Of a stretch of DNA of 64,000 nucleotides, positions 14,871 to 24,132 are shown one piece after another. Within the stretch, counting starts at the first letter, position 1. Each line of letters begins with the position of its first letter. A program made the translations under genes and the position numbers. Below the pieces are notes generated by a model, which was given only the letters and a program-made list of their open reading frames with translations, was not told the origin of the DNA and searched no databases. The stretch spans positions 186,001 to 250,000 of the forward strand of contig NZ_NJGV01000006.1 in the NCBI RefSeq assembly GCF_002213425.1, written 5' to 3'. Source of the stretch: Herbaspirillum aquaticum (GTDB lineage: Bacteria > Pseudomonadota > Gammaproteobacteria > Burkholderiales > Burkholderiaceae_D).

Positions 14871-15743
14871 ATGACCGATACCGTAACCCGGCAGTTTGTC
14901 ACCCGATTCGACAATGAACTGCGCCTGCTGGCTCAGCAGAAGGTTTCCCGTCTGCGCAAGACCGTCACCGACCGTGGCCAGATCGTGGGTGCCAGCTTCA
15001 CCATCAACAACCTGGGCGCTGTGAACATGGACGAAAACACCGTCCGCCACGGTGACACCATCTTCGGTGAAATCGATCACACCGCCCGCAACGTGCCGCT
15101 GCGCGACTACTTCAAGGCGCTGCCGATGGACCGCGCCGACCTGCCCAAGATGCTGGTGAACCCGGTCACCGGTGGCCAGTACATGCAGACCCTGATCGCC
15201 GCGCGCAATCGCCAGATCGACGATGTGATCTTCAACGCGGTGCTGAACAACATCGTGAGCTTCGACGGCCAGACCACGTACCAGCTGCCTGCCTCGCAGA
15301 TCATCGCTGCTGGCGGTACCGGCCTGACCAAGGCCAAGATCATCCAGGCCCGCTCCATCTTCCGTGCCAACGAAACCGACGGCGTGGACGGTGATGGCGA
15401 CGAACTGTTCTTCCTGTACGACTCGCTGGCGCTGACTCAGATCCTGTCGGATACCACGCTGACCAGCGCCGACTTCATGACCGGCAAGATGCTGCAGGAA
15501 GGTGGCGTGGGCGGCAAGTGGATGGGTTTCACCTGGATCCCGTTCGAGCGCGTGCGCAACGTCGCTGGCGTGCGTACCAGCGCCGCCTACTCCAAGTCGG
15601 CCGTGCACTTCGGCTATGGCTACGAGCAGGGCGACGTGGACAAGCGTCCGGACAAGAAGAACCTGTGGCAGACCAGCATCGAGGGTTCCTACGGTGCAGG
15701 CCGCCAGGACGAGGCCAAGGTTGTTCAGATCTCGTACCAGTAA
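14871..15743 (+). CDS. Major capsid protein
   Basis: The 290-residue protein matches the podoviral major capsid family: MTDTVTRQFVTRFDNELRLL, an E-loop region with TFGEIDHTARNVPLRDYFKA-like residues, and a conserved C-terminal half with WMGFTWIPFERVRNVAGVR and YGAGRQDEAKVVQISYQ. It should adopt the HK97 fold and form the icosahedral shell. No prohead protease gene is present and no delta domain is seen, consistent with use of the separate scaffold. Strong codon bias (CTG, ACC, GGC) fits high expression. Confidence 0.9.
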   Translation: MTDTVTRQFVTRFDNELRLLAQQKVSRLRKTVTDRGQIVGASFTINNLGAVNMDENTVRHGDTIFGEIDHTARNVPLRDYFKALPMDRADLPKMLVNPVTGGQYMQTLIAARNRQIDDVIFNAVLNNIVSFDGQTTYQLPASQIIAAGGTGLTKAKIIQARSIFRANETDGVDGDGDELFFLYDSLALTQILSDTTLTSADFMTGKMLQEGGVGGKWMGFTWIPFERVRNVAGVRTSAAYSKSAVHFGYGYEQGDVDKRPDKKNLWQTSIEGSYGAGRQDEAKVVQISYQ

Positions 15744-15808
15744 TCCGTAACAGGCAGCGCCCGCGTGGCGCTGTCGTCAATCACAGGAAAAATTTCTTGG
15801 AGTAAATC

Positions 15809-16264
15809 ATGGCTGAACTGAGCACTGTCACCCGTACTAAAGTCGCGCAGGTCGCCGGCAGCAAGATGACCGCGACCGCCAACAACCGCGAGCGCGTGGC
15901 GATCATCGATACCGCCGCTGCCTACAGCGCTGCCAATGGCGATACCTTCGGCACCGGCATCATCATCCCGAAAGGCGCGCGCTTGCTCGCCCCGTACCTG
16001 TCGAATGCCGCCGGCAACGCGTCCTCGACCCTGAGCATCGGTATCCGCGATGCGGTCACCGGCGTGGCCATCGACGCCACCGCACTGATCAATGCAGCCT
16101 CTCTGGCAGCTGCCAGCGCCGGCCAGATCAGTACCGGCACCAAGATCGTCAACGGCCAGTATTACGTCATGCCGCAGGACGTTGAACTGTACGGCACCTT
16201 CGGTGGTGCAACCCCGCTGGCTAACGCTGCTATTCGCGTTGAAGTCCAGTACGTGGCGCCCTAA
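15809..16264 (+). CDS. Capsid decoration or minor head protein, 151 aa
   Basis: This Ala/Thr/Gly-rich, probably beta-rich protein (GDTFGTGIIIPKGARLLAPY, then STLSIGIRDAVTGVAIDATA) directly follows the capsid gene. GGAG lies upstream. In related podoviruses this slot holds a head decoration or stabilising protein. It is the last gene before a strong terminator. Confidence 0.65.
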   Translation: MAELSTVTRTKVAQVAGSKMTATANNRERVAIIDTAAAYSAANGDTFGTGIIIPKGARLLAPYLSNAAGNASSTLSIGIRDAVTGVAIDATALINAASLAAASAGQISTGTKIVNGQYYVMPQDVELYGTFGGATPLANAAIRVEVQYVAP

Positions 16265-16292
16265 TTCGCTGCGCTCCTGCTGTTGATCCTTC

Positions 16293-16318
16293 GGGGCGGC
16301 TTCGGTCGCCCCTTTTTT
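16293..16318 (+). terminator. Strong intrinsic terminator after the head genes
   Basis: GGGGCGGC-TTCG-GTCGCCCC forms an 8-bp stem (one G-U pair) with a stable UUCG tetraloop, followed by six U. It ends only five bases before the ribosome site of the tail tubular A gene. Confidence 0.85.
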
Positions 16319-16334
16319 CCGTAAGGAGTCCATC

Positions 16335-16910
16335 ATCGCAACCAATATCTCGATCTGCAGCGCCGCGCTGCTGCAACTTGGAAAGGCACCCATCGCGTCC
16401 TTTACCGAGGCAACCGATGCTTCGCGCCTCTGCAGCAACCTCTACCCGCAAGAGCGTGATGCCATCCTCCGCGAGTTCCCTTGGAACTGCGCCCGCGCTC
16501 GCGCCATCCTTTCCCCGTCTTCCACCGTCCCGGCCTTCGGTTTCACTGCGCAGTTCCCCCTGCCGGCTGATTTTCTGCGCCTGGTAGCAATCGGTGATCG
16601 TCCCATCGACAGCGACAATGCGCAAAACTTCAAGATCGAGGGCAAGAACATTCTGGCTTCAGGCACTGCGCTGAAGATCGAATATGTCTACCGCGCGCCA
16701 GAGAGCGTCTGGGATTCGAAACTGGTGGAGCTGATGACAGCCCGCCTGCTGTGGAAGCTTGCGTATCCGATCACTCAGTCGACCAGCCTGCGCGATGAGC
16801 TGAAGGGCGAGTATGCGGACCTGGCACGCGTAGCGCGCAACGTGGACTCTCAGGAGAACCCATCACCGATGCTGGGCGATGATTCGCCGCTGATTATGGG
16901 GCGCTACTGA
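16335..16910 (+). CDS. Tail tubular protein A, T7 gp11-like, with an apparent AUC start codon
   Basis: The 191-residue product reads (I/M)ATNISICSAALLQLGKAPIA, then LYPQERDAILREFPWNCARA, and DSKLVELMTARLLWKLAYPI, the clear pattern of podoviral tail tubular protein A (head-tail adaptor below the portal). No ATG, GTG or TTG occurs in frame near the N-terminus. AAGGAG at 16323-16328 is six bases before ATC at 16335, and homologues start MAT at this position. Translation therefore appears to begin at AUC, unless the base is a sequencing error. The gene begins just after a strong terminator. It ends one base before tail tubular B. Confidence 0.82.
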   Translation: MATNISICSAALLQLGKAPIASFTEATDASRLCSNLYPQERDAILREFPWNCARARAILSPSSTVPAFGFTAQFPLPADFLRLVAIGDRPIDSDNAQNFKIEGKNILASGTALKIEYVYRAPESVWDSKLVELMTARLLWKLAYPITQSTSLRDELKGEYADLARVARNVDSQENPSPMLGDDSPLIMGRY

Positions 16911-16911
16911 T

Positions 16912-18843
16912 ATGGCCCGCGCATCGATCATCCAGACCAATTTCACGTCCGGTGAGCTGTCGCCCCGAGTGGCGCTGGGCCGCATGGACGTGGCGAAGTA
17001 TGCTAACGGCTGCAAGACGCTCGAAAACTGCATTGTGACGATCCAAGGTGGCGCGATCCGCCGGCCGGGCACGCGCTTCATCGGGGAAATCAAGAACTCT
17101 CAACCAGGCCGGCTTATCAGCTTCGTCTACAGCCGCGATCAAGCGTATGTCCTCTTGATGGGCGGCGGCTACATGTGGTTCTACAAGAACCGTGCACGCA
17201 TCGGCACCTATGAGATTGCCACCCCGTACACCATCGCCCAAATGCCGGCCGTCAGCTATGTGCAGAAGTCGGACACCGCCTTCTTTGCGCATCAGTCGGT
17301 TTATCCGCAGCGCCTGCAGCGGCTGGGGGATGCGTCTTGGGTGATGGCAAATGCGCCGTTCGTGACCGAGCCATTTGCTGATCTGGGCAATACACCGAAT
17401 GCCACCCTCACTCCCAGCGTGGCAGCAGAGATTAATCAGGCTGTCGTGTTGACCATCGATCCCGCCATATGGACTATCGCGGACTATGGCAAGTATGTAT
17501 CGATCAATAGCGGTCTGGCTGTCATCACGAACATTCTTGATTCCGCCCGCGTCGAGGCGCGCACCCTCGCGCCGATAAGCTCTGTCGTGAAGGCTCCGGC
17601 AGATTCCTGGATTCTGATGGAGGTTGCGTGGAACCCTTCGCGGGGCTATCCGCGTGCCGTCACGATCAATAAGCAACGCCTGTACTACGCCAATACCTTC
17701 GCCTTTCCGCAGACGGTATGGGGTAGCGCGATCCGTGCATACTTGAGCTTCCAGATCGGTACCAATGACGACGACGCCTTTGCCTTTGAGCTGGACGGCG
17801 CCAATAACAGCCCGATCAACCACCTTGCGCCATCGCGCAAGATGCTGGTGCTCACCGAGTCGGACGAAATGAGCCTGTCCGGCGGTACGGACAAGTCCAT
17901 CGCGCCGACCAATATTGACAAGAACGACGAATCCAGCGCGGGCTGCAGTGGCACGGTTCGGCCGCTGAAGGTCGGCAACGAGCTGCTGTTCGTGAGCGCC
18001 GAAGGCCTGAAGGTGCATGCCATGGGATACCGGTACGACATCGACGGCTTCCCGGCACCTGACCGCACGATCTTCGCTGAGCACATCACCAGAAGCGGCA
18101 TCCGTGAAATGTCCTTCGAGAAGAAGGATTCGACCCTGTACGCGATCCGCAATGATGGGGTGATGGCGGTGTGCGCCTATGACGTTGACCAGGAGGTAGT
18201 CGGCTGGGGGCGCTGGATCACTCAGGGTGGCTTCGAATCCATCACCACCATCCCCACGGCCACGGCAGAGGATACCTATGTCATCGTCGCGCGCACGGTC
18301 GGCGGCGTTCTCAAGCGCTACATCGAGGTGTTTGACCGAGACGTGATGCTGGATTGCGCAGTGGTCGCCAGCGACACGGCAGGGAAGATCACCTGGACAG
18401 GCCTCGGGCATCTGGAAGGGCTGAAGGTCCAGGTCTATGCAGATCAGTCCTATCGCGGCGAATTCACTGTGCAGGGCGGCCAGATCACGCTGCCGCGCGC
18501 CGCCAAGTCCGTGCAGATCGGCCTGGCCTACACCGCCCGCATTGAGCTGATGCAACCTGAGCTGGGTGCCAACGGGACCACCTCGCAAGGCAACCCTGTC
18601 TCGGTGCGCGAAGTGGTCATCCGAGTCTTGGACACCCAGGCCGCCGTCGTCAACGGAAAGCCGGTTCAGTTCCGCCAGTTCGACACTCAGGTGCTGGACA
18701 TGCCATCGCCGAAGGTTACCGGGGACTACCGGGTGCTGGCTCTCTCCGACCAGGTGTACACCACGCAGCAGATCATCGAGCAGCCATATCCGGCACCGTT
18801 CCATCTGCTGGACGTTATCCGCAAGATCACCATCAACGACTGA
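16912..18843 (+). CDS. Tail tubular protein B / tail nozzle, T7 gp12-like
   Basis: The 643-residue protein opens MARASIIQTNFTSGELSPRV followed by GRMDVAKYANGCKTLENCIV and QGGAIRRPGTRFIGE, the conserved N-terminus of podoviral tail tubular B/nozzle proteins. The rest is beta-rich, with VTINKQRLYYANTFAFPQTV and FAFELDGANNSPINHLAPS, common in this family. It should form the distal tail tube below the adaptor. Length is somewhat under T7 gp12 but usual in BPP-1-like phages. Confidence 0.85.
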   Translation: MARASIIQTNFTSGELSPRVALGRMDVAKYANGCKTLENCIVTIQGGAIRRPGTRFIGEIKNSQPGRLISFVYSRDQAYVLLMGGGYMWFYKNRARIGTYEIATPYTIAQMPAVSYVQKSDTAFFAHQSVYPQRLQRLGDASWVMANAPFVTEPFADLGNTPNATLTPSVAAEINQAVVLTIDPAIWTIADYGKYVSINSGLAVITNILDSARVEARTLAPISSVVKAPADSWILMEVAWNPSRGYPRAVTINKQRLYYANTFAFPQTVWGSAIRAYLSFQIGTNDDDAFAFELDGANNSPINHLAPSRKMLVLTESDEMSLSGGTDKSIAPTNIDKNDESSAGCSGTVRPLKVGNELLFVSAEGLKVHAMGYRYDIDGFPAPDRTIFAEHITRSGIREMSFEKKDSTLYAIRNDGVMAVCAYDVDQEVVGWGRWITQGGFESITTIPTATAEDTYVIVARTVGGVLKRYIEVFDRDVMLDCAVVASDTAGKITWTGLGHLEGLKVQVYADQSYRGEFTVQGGQITLPRAAKSVQIGLAYTARIELMQPELGANGTTSQGNPVSVREVVIRVLDTQAAVVNGKPVQFRQFDTQVLDMPSPKVTGDYRVLALSDQVYTTQQIIEQPYPAPFHLLDVIRKITIND

Positions 18844-18848
18844 TAACC

Positions 18849-19292
18849 ATGATCCGTGCAGGCACTCCCGCAGATATCCCGCGAATCCTTGAACTGGGCG
18901 CAATGCTGCACGCCGCCTCGTCCTTCCGCAACATTCCATTCGACCAAGAGAAGGTGGCGGCCACCATGCACGCCCTCATGGAAGGTGCTGGCGTGGTCTT
19001 CGTTGCAGAGCGCGATGGTGTTGTGATCGGCGGCCTGGCCGGCGGCATCACCGAATATTTCTTCTCGCATGAAAAGCTCGGCTTCGACTATTCCTTCTTC
19101 ATTGAGCCCAGCCAGCGCCATGGCATCACGGCACTGAAGCTGATTCGCGCACTGGAAATCTGGTGCAAGGCGCGCGGTGCGATCGCGCTGCAGCTGGGTA
19201 TCTCGACCGGGCTGAATGTCGATGGCCTGTCGAAATTTTACGAATTGGCCGGTTTTACCAATGTCGGCCCCATGTTCAAAAAGGAGTTGTGA
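18849..19292 (+). CDS. GNAT-family acetyltransferase in the tail block
   Basis: This 147-residue protein has the GNAT fold signature: N-terminal IRAGTPADIPRILELGAML, strand VFVAERDGVVIGGLAGG, and the acetyl-CoA binding turn as PSQRHGITALKLIRAL, where the usual R/Q-x-x-G-x-G/A becomes QRHGIT. The C-terminus ISTGLNVDGLSKFYELAGFT is typical. Small GNAT genes sit at this position, between tail and internal virion genes, in several podoviruses. The substrate is unknown. AAGGAG and a TGATG overlap link it to the next gene. Confidence 0.75.
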   Translation: MIRAGTPADIPRILELGAMLHAASSFRNIPFDQEKVAATMHALMEGAGVVFVAERDGVVIGGLAGGITEYFFSHEKLGFDYSFFIEPSQRHGITALKLIRALEIWCKARGAIALQLGISTGLNVDGLSKFYELAGFTNVGPMFKKEL

Positions 19293-19801
19293 TGGGAACA
19301 GGAGTAGAACTCGTCGCGTATGCGGCCCTGGCTTCGGCGGCAGTAGGAACCTACAGCGCCATCCAGCAGGGCAAGCAGGCCAAGGATCAGGCCGATTATC
19401 AGGCTGCCCAGGCGCAGGCCGACGCTAATGCGGCTGCCGGCCAGGCCGAGGTCGAAGCAGCGCAGATCCGCAAAGCCACCTTGAAGCAGCGAGCGGCGGC
19501 GAGGGCGGCCCTTGCTGACTCGGGGGTGAATGTAGACGTGGGCAGCGCCGAACTCGTGCAGTCCGACATCCAGCAGCAGGGCGAGCAGGATGCGCTCACC
19601 ACCATCCTCAACGGCAGGAACTCGGCGGCCAAGCTCAATTCCCAGGCCGACGCGTTCACCATCGCCGGCAACAATGCGCAGACGGCTGGCTACCTGCGCG
19701 GCGCGAGCACCGCGTTATCGGCATTCGGCAGGGCGAGTGGATGGAAGGGAAAGAATCCAACGGCCTCTGGCGTATTTTCCAGCGCTGACGGCTCCTTCTA
19801 A
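19292..19801 (+). CDS. Internal virion protein, T7 gp14-like
   Basis: The start MGTGVELVAYAALASAAVGT follows AAGGAG. A short hydrophobic N-terminus precedes an Ala/Gln-rich coiled-coil region (KQAKDQADYQAAQAQADANA and EVEAAQIRKATLKQRAAARA). This is the recurrent pattern of the small internal virion/ejection protein that forms the outer-membrane part of the ejection channel in T7-like phages. It is followed by two larger internal proteins in the same order as T7 gp14-gp15-gp16. Longer upstream frames are overlaps with the GNAT gene. Confidence 0.75.
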   Translation: MGTGVELVAYAALASAAVGTYSAIQQGKQAKDQADYQAAQAQADANAAAGQAEVEAAQIRKATLKQRAAARAALADSGVNVDVGSAELVQSDIQQQGEQDALTTILNGRNSAAKLNSQADAFTIAGNNAQTAGYLRGASTALSAFGRASGWKGKNPTASGVFSSADGSF

Positions 19802-19810
19802 GGTATCGCT

Positions 19811-21811
19811 ATGGCAAAAATTCCAACTGGCAATTTCGGTACTGTGCTGCCCCAGGCCACGCGCACGCCCACGGTGAACACGGATGGCGGCGTGAATCAA
19901 GCGCTGCAGGTCTTGGCGCAGACCGGCATGGACCTGGCGCAGCAGTACCAGCGCGTGGACGAGCAGCAGCAGCGCATGGCGGCCGTGTCCTCCATGGCCG
20001 GGCTGAACAACGATCTGCATGATGCGCGCGACAGTCTTGACCGCGATTTGCAGGCGGGCACGATCAAGCCTGAAGACGCCATGTCCGAATGGCAGAAGAG
20101 GGCGGCCGAAGCCAAGAAGACGCGGCTGGATGGACTTTCGCAATACCAGATCGATGTCATCGAACCGCAATTCGTTGCTACCACCGGGGCGCTTGGCCGA
20201 ACGGTGCAGGGCGCGGCGATCAAGCGCACCCAGCAGAACATCGGTGCCGACATTCTGAATACCGGGGAAGCGCTGCAGCGTGATGCAATGCGCGACCTGC
20301 CGGGCGCGATCACCAAGTACGAGCAGATCCTCGACACCATGGGGCCGCAGGCTGGCTGGCAACCTGAGCAGATCGCCAAGTACAAGCAGAGTTTCAAGGA
20401 AGGTACGAGCTTCAACGTCGGCAATGCTGCCATCGAGGGCGCGGCGCAGACCGGTGACATTGGCCAGGTGCGGGCCGTGCGCGAACGCCTGCAGGGTCCG
20501 GAAGGGGAGGCTATCGATCCGGCCAAGCGCACCGCCCTTATCACCAAAGCCTATGCCTACGAGAATGGCATCGAGGCGCAGGCGCAGCGGGACCGCGATC
20601 GAGCCCAGCGTGAGCAGGATGCCCTGGAGAACAAGGCCGTCGATACCTACAACAAGTATTTCGACCTGGTGAGCCAGGGCCGCTTCCTCTCGACCGATGC
20701 CGTCAATGATCTGGTGACCAGCACCACCGGCACCCGTATGGCCGGGCCCGTGCAGGAGCTGGTGAAGTCTCAGGCCAAGGTGGCCGGCTTTGCGTCGCTG
20801 CCGCTGCAGCAACAGGCTGCCACGCTGGAGCGCATGCGCGCCGCTGGATCCGATCCATCGGTCGGCGTCAGCCCTGAAGAGCAGAAGGTGCAAGAGCAGT
20901 TCCAGCGCATCTACGACGGCGGCACGAAGGCATATGCCGAGAACCCCTGGCAGGCCGCCCAGGAACGCGGCGTCATCAAGGATGCGCCGACAATCCAGCT
21001 CAACGACGTGCAGACCGCGCAGCAGGTGCTGGCCCAGCGCATGAAGTTGATCGGCCAGGTGGAGATTGCCGCCGGCCGCAAGGTATCGCCTCTGCAGCCG
21101 CAGGAGGCTGACCAGATTGCACGCCTCGTCAAGGCGCTGCCACCGGACCAGCAGTCTGGCGCACTGGCCAGCTTGGGAACGATCATCGGTGACTCCGACC
21201 GCGTAGCCGCCCTGGCTAAGCAGATGCACGACAAGGACCAGACGCTGGGCTTGGCCATGATGCTGGCCGGCGACCGCACCACGCAAGGCCGGTACAGCAG
21301 CGAACTCCTGTTGCGCGGTGACCGTGCTATCAAGGATAAGGCCATCATGATCGACGCTGCCAAGGAAACCGGATGGCGCGGCGCGATCGCCAACATCGTC
21401 GGTGATGCCTTCCCCAATCAGGAAGTGCGGCAGCAGGTCATCAACTCGGCATACCTGATCAACGCTGGCCTGGTGGCCGATGGTGGCAGCTCGGATCCGG
21501 CGCGGGCGCTGCGCCTGACCGTGGGCAGCATCGTGGATCGCAATGGTGTGAAGATCCCGCTGCCGCGCGGCATGGAAGAGAAGGACTTCGAGAAGCGCCT
21601 CAATTCGATCACGACCGCCGATATCGCTTCCCAGTCCACCGACCAGCGGGTCTACGTCGGAGGAGCCTCGATCCCTGCTGCCGACTTCGTCAAGCAGCTC
21701 CCCAGCGCCCAACTCATCAACGCAGGCCCTGGCCGCTACAACGTGAAGGCCGGCGGTACGCTGGTCACGAATAGCCAAGGCCAGCGCATCACTCTCAGGA
21801 TCGCCCCATGA
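19811..21811 (+). CDS. Internal virion protein, T7 gp15-like
   Basis: The 666-residue protein is largely helical and Gln/Ala-rich (LAQTGMDLAQQYQRVDEQQQ, then DRDRAQREQDALENKAVDTY), with a beta-rich C-terminus (RYNVKAGGTLVTNSQGQRI). Size and order match the second ejection protein of T7-like phages, which spans the periplasm during DNA entry. It overlaps the transglycosylase gene by ATGA. The assignment rests on position, size and composition. Confidence 0.72.
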   Translation: MAKIPTGNFGTVLPQATRTPTVNTDGGVNQALQVLAQTGMDLAQQYQRVDEQQQRMAAVSSMAGLNNDLHDARDSLDRDLQAGTIKPEDAMSEWQKRAAEAKKTRLDGLSQYQIDVIEPQFVATTGALGRTVQGAAIKRTQQNIGADILNTGEALQRDAMRDLPGAITKYEQILDTMGPQAGWQPEQIAKYKQSFKEGTSFNVGNAAIEGAAQTGDIGQVRAVRERLQGPEGEAIDPAKRTALITKAYAYENGIEAQAQRDRDRAQREQDALENKAVDTYNKYFDLVSQGRFLSTDAVNDLVTSTTGTRMAGPVQELVKSQAKVAGFASLPLQQQAATLERMRAAGSDPSVGVSPEEQKVQEQFQRIYDGGTKAYAENPWQAAQERGVIKDAPTIQLNDVQTAQQVLAQRMKLIGQVEIAAGRKVSPLQPQEADQIARLVKALPPDQQSGALASLGTIIGDSDRVAALAKQMHDKDQTLGLAMMLAGDRTTQGRYSSELLLRGDRAIKDKAIMIDAAKETGWRGAIANIVGDAFPNQEVRQQVINSAYLINAGLVADGGSSDPARALRLTVGSIVDRNGVKIPLPRGMEEKDFEKRLNSITTADIASQSTDQRVYVGGASIPAADFVKQLPSAQLINAGPGRYNVKAGGTLVTNSQGQRITLRIAP

Positions 21812-24120
21812 TTGAGTCCATGTTCCAAGACAGCACCGACAAGGTGCTGGATGACCGGGTGGCGCGTCCAGTGGCAACCCCTCCCGCCAAGCCATCCTTT
21901 GGCATGAGCCTGTGGAACACTACGAAGGCACTCCCCAAGGGCGTGGCCACCGGTGCCACCGAGTCCGCGGCATTCGGCTCGGATATCCTGGGGGCCTTCG
22001 GATCTGTCCAGGCGGGCTACGGTATCCAAGCCGACCCGGCTATGCTGTTCGATGAGGACATGCGCGAGCGCGTCCAGGGGGCTGAAGGCGAAAAGGCGCG
22101 GGCGGATGTGCAGTCCGGCGCGGCCTTCACCAGCGACACCGGCACCGGCCTGCGCGCCACGGCCCGTACCATGATGCCCGACCCGGCCACGGCGAACGTT
22201 GCCGAAAGCATTCTCTTCGGCCTGGGCAGGTTCGCGGCCAAGGCCGTGGGCTATTCCATCGCGGCCACGCCGATCCCCGGCGCGGTGCTTACCGGCACTG
22301 ATGAAGCCTTCGTGGAGGCTGAGAAGCTCAAGGCCGAGGGCGTTGATTTCCAGACCCGGACGAAGGCCGCAGCGGTGGCCGGCGGCGCGGCAGCAGCTGC
22401 AACGGCCCTACCGGTCGCTGGCCGCACCGTGGCGCAGACTGTCGGCCTAGTCGCGGCCGGTGGCCCTGGCGGCTTCATTGCCCAGCAGGCGGCTACGCGC
22501 TCCATCCTGCAGAACGCGGGCTATGACAAGATCGCAGAGCAGTACGATCCCTTTGACCCGGTCGGCCTGGCCGTCGCAACCCTGATCCCTGCCGGCTTCG
22601 GTGCCTATGCCTCGCGCGGCCTGCGCGGTGCGCGCCCGGTTGCCGCACCGGTCGATGCAGCCGCTTCCCGCGAGCTGGTGGCCATGGGCATGAACGAGCG
22701 CCAGGCACTGCGCTATGACGATGCGCGACTGGATGCCTATGCGGTCACCGCCGCCCAGCGCGCTGGGGTGCCGCCCGAGGTTCTGCTCGCCGCGAAGAAT
22801 GCCGGCGAGCGATCGAGCAGCAGCGCCGCCACCTCCCCGGTGGGTGCCAAGGGCATCATGCAATTCATGGATGCCACCTGGGCGCAGTATGGGAAGGGCA
22901 ACGTGCGTGACCCCGTGGCCTCGATCGATGCCGGCGCGGCCTACCTGGCTGATCTGGGCAAGCAGTACGGTGGCGACTGGCGTGCTGCCCTGGCGCACTA
23001 CAACGGCGGCACACTGGCGGGCAAGGCGGTGCAGGCAGGGAAGGCCCCGCCGGCCGCTGAGACCCGCGCCTACCTGGAACGCACGGACAAGTTCATTGCA
23101 GAGCGGCAGGGCACCGAGGCAGGCCGGGCGGCCGCTTCCGACCCGGAGGCCGTGGCCGCCGCGCGCGTCAACCTGATCCGCGATACCGTCAATTCCTGGA
23201 ACCTGAAAGACCCCGCCGATATCGCCGGCGCACAGGAGCACTTGGCCGCCTTCGCCCGGGCGGCGGACCAGATCGGGGCCGGTGAGCGAGTTTCCGTCAG
23301 CGACACCTTGAACCTGGACAACCTGGCGCAGGCGCGCATGCTGAATGACTTCGGCAGCCGAATGGAAGAAGTGCGCGCGGCACTGCTGCAGGACGCCGGC
23401 AATGTGGCCGAGCCTGGGGCCATCCGGTCCATGCGCGACGAGCTGGCCACCCTGCGCCAGCAGCTCCCCGACACCTCGGACACTGCCGTGCGCGCCCGCG
23501 CCAAGGAAATCCAGGCCGAGGGCGGCAGCTACAAGCAGGCGCTTGCGGCAGCGAAGAAGGAACTGGACGGCCGCAGCCAGGATGTAAATCAGCGAATTGA
23601 CCTGCTGCTGCAGCAGATCGACCGCAACGCCGAGGCCACGCGCGCCAATGAGCAGATCGCGCAGCTCGATCAGCAGATTGCCCAGGTGCGGCAGCAGCGC
23701 GCCGCCATCGATGCCCCCACCCCCAAGCGCAGCGCTCTGGCCGTGCAGCAAGCGCTGGCCGAACCGCCCGCGAAAAGTGCCAAATCTGGCACTGCCGAGA
23801 GTGGAACATCTGCTGCAACAAAAGCCCCCGAAGCTGCACCACCAGCCCCGAAAGCCGCAACAGAAGCGGCTCCAGGTGGAACATCTGCCGCAGAAACTGG
23901 AACATCAGGTGGCCAAGCCGGTGCAGTCGCGGCCGTACTCGACGGGCAGACCGCTGAAATCGCCCGCCTGTCCCCCGACATGATGGTGCAGCTGGAAGGC
24001 ATGGACACACCGCTGCCGCTGGCCGACGCGCTGGCCAAGGTGAAAGAGCAGGCCGCAGCCGAGACCAAGGACGCCGGGCTGCTGCAGGTCGCCGCCGAAT
24101 GCTTCCTGCGCAATTCTTAA
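21808..24120 (+). CDS. Internal virion protein with lytic transglycosylase domain
   Basis: Residues about 320-430 form an SLT-type transglycosylase domain: GVPPEVLLAAKNAGERSSSS with the expected catalytic Glu334, then SPVGAKGIMQFMDATWAQYG and AALAHYNGGTLAGKAVQAGK. The C-terminal 300 residues are coiled-coil and low-complexity (Ala/Pro/Glu-rich, with repeated GTSAA-type runs). The N-terminus is hydrophobic and glycine-rich around residues 120-220. It corresponds to T7 gp16, which locally cleaves peptidoglycan as DNA enters. Total length 770 residues, shorter than gp16, with the remaining function probably in the next gene. Confidence 0.85.
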   Translation: MIESMFQDSTDKVLDDRVARPVATPPAKPSFGMSLWNTTKALPKGVATGATESAAFGSDILGAFGSVQAGYGIQADPAMLFDEDMRERVQGAEGEKARADVQSGAAFTSDTGTGLRATARTMMPDPATANVAESILFGLGRFAAKAVGYSIAATPIPGAVLTGTDEAFVEAEKLKAEGVDFQTRTKAAAVAGGAAAAATALPVAGRTVAQTVGLVAAGGPGGFIAQQAATRSILQNAGYDKIAEQYDPFDPVGLAVATLIPAGFGAYASRGLRGARPVAAPVDAAASRELVAMGMNERQALRYDDARLDAYAVTAAQRAGVPPEVLLAAKNAGERSSSSAATSPVGAKGIMQFMDATWAQYGKGNVRDPVASIDAGAAYLADLGKQYGGDWRAALAHYNGGTLAGKAVQAGKAPPAAETRAYLERTDKFIAERQGTEAGRAAASDPEAVAAARVNLIRDTVNSWNLKDPADIAGAQEHLAAFARAADQIGAGERVSVSDTLNLDNLAQARMLNDFGSRMEEVRAALLQDAGNVAEPGAIRSMRDELATLRQQLPDTSDTAVRARAKEIQAEGGSYKQALAAAKKELDGRSQDVNQRIDLLLQQIDRNAEATRANEQIAQLDQQIAQVRQQRAAIDAPTPKRSALAVQQALAEPPAKSAKSGTAESGTSAATKAPEAAPPAPKAATEAAPGGTSAAETGTSGGQAGAVAAVLDGQTAEIARLSPDMMVQLEGMDTPLPLADALAKVKEQAAAETKDAGLLQVAAECFLRNS

Positions 24121-24132
24121 CGAGAGGAAACC

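Noticed and set aside
16894-18939. Minus-strand open frame of 681 codons
   Set aside because: It mirrors tail tubular protein B, which has clear family motifs on the plus strand.
19715-21895. Minus-strand open frame of 726 codons
   Set aside because: Antisense shadow of the gp15-like internal virion gene.
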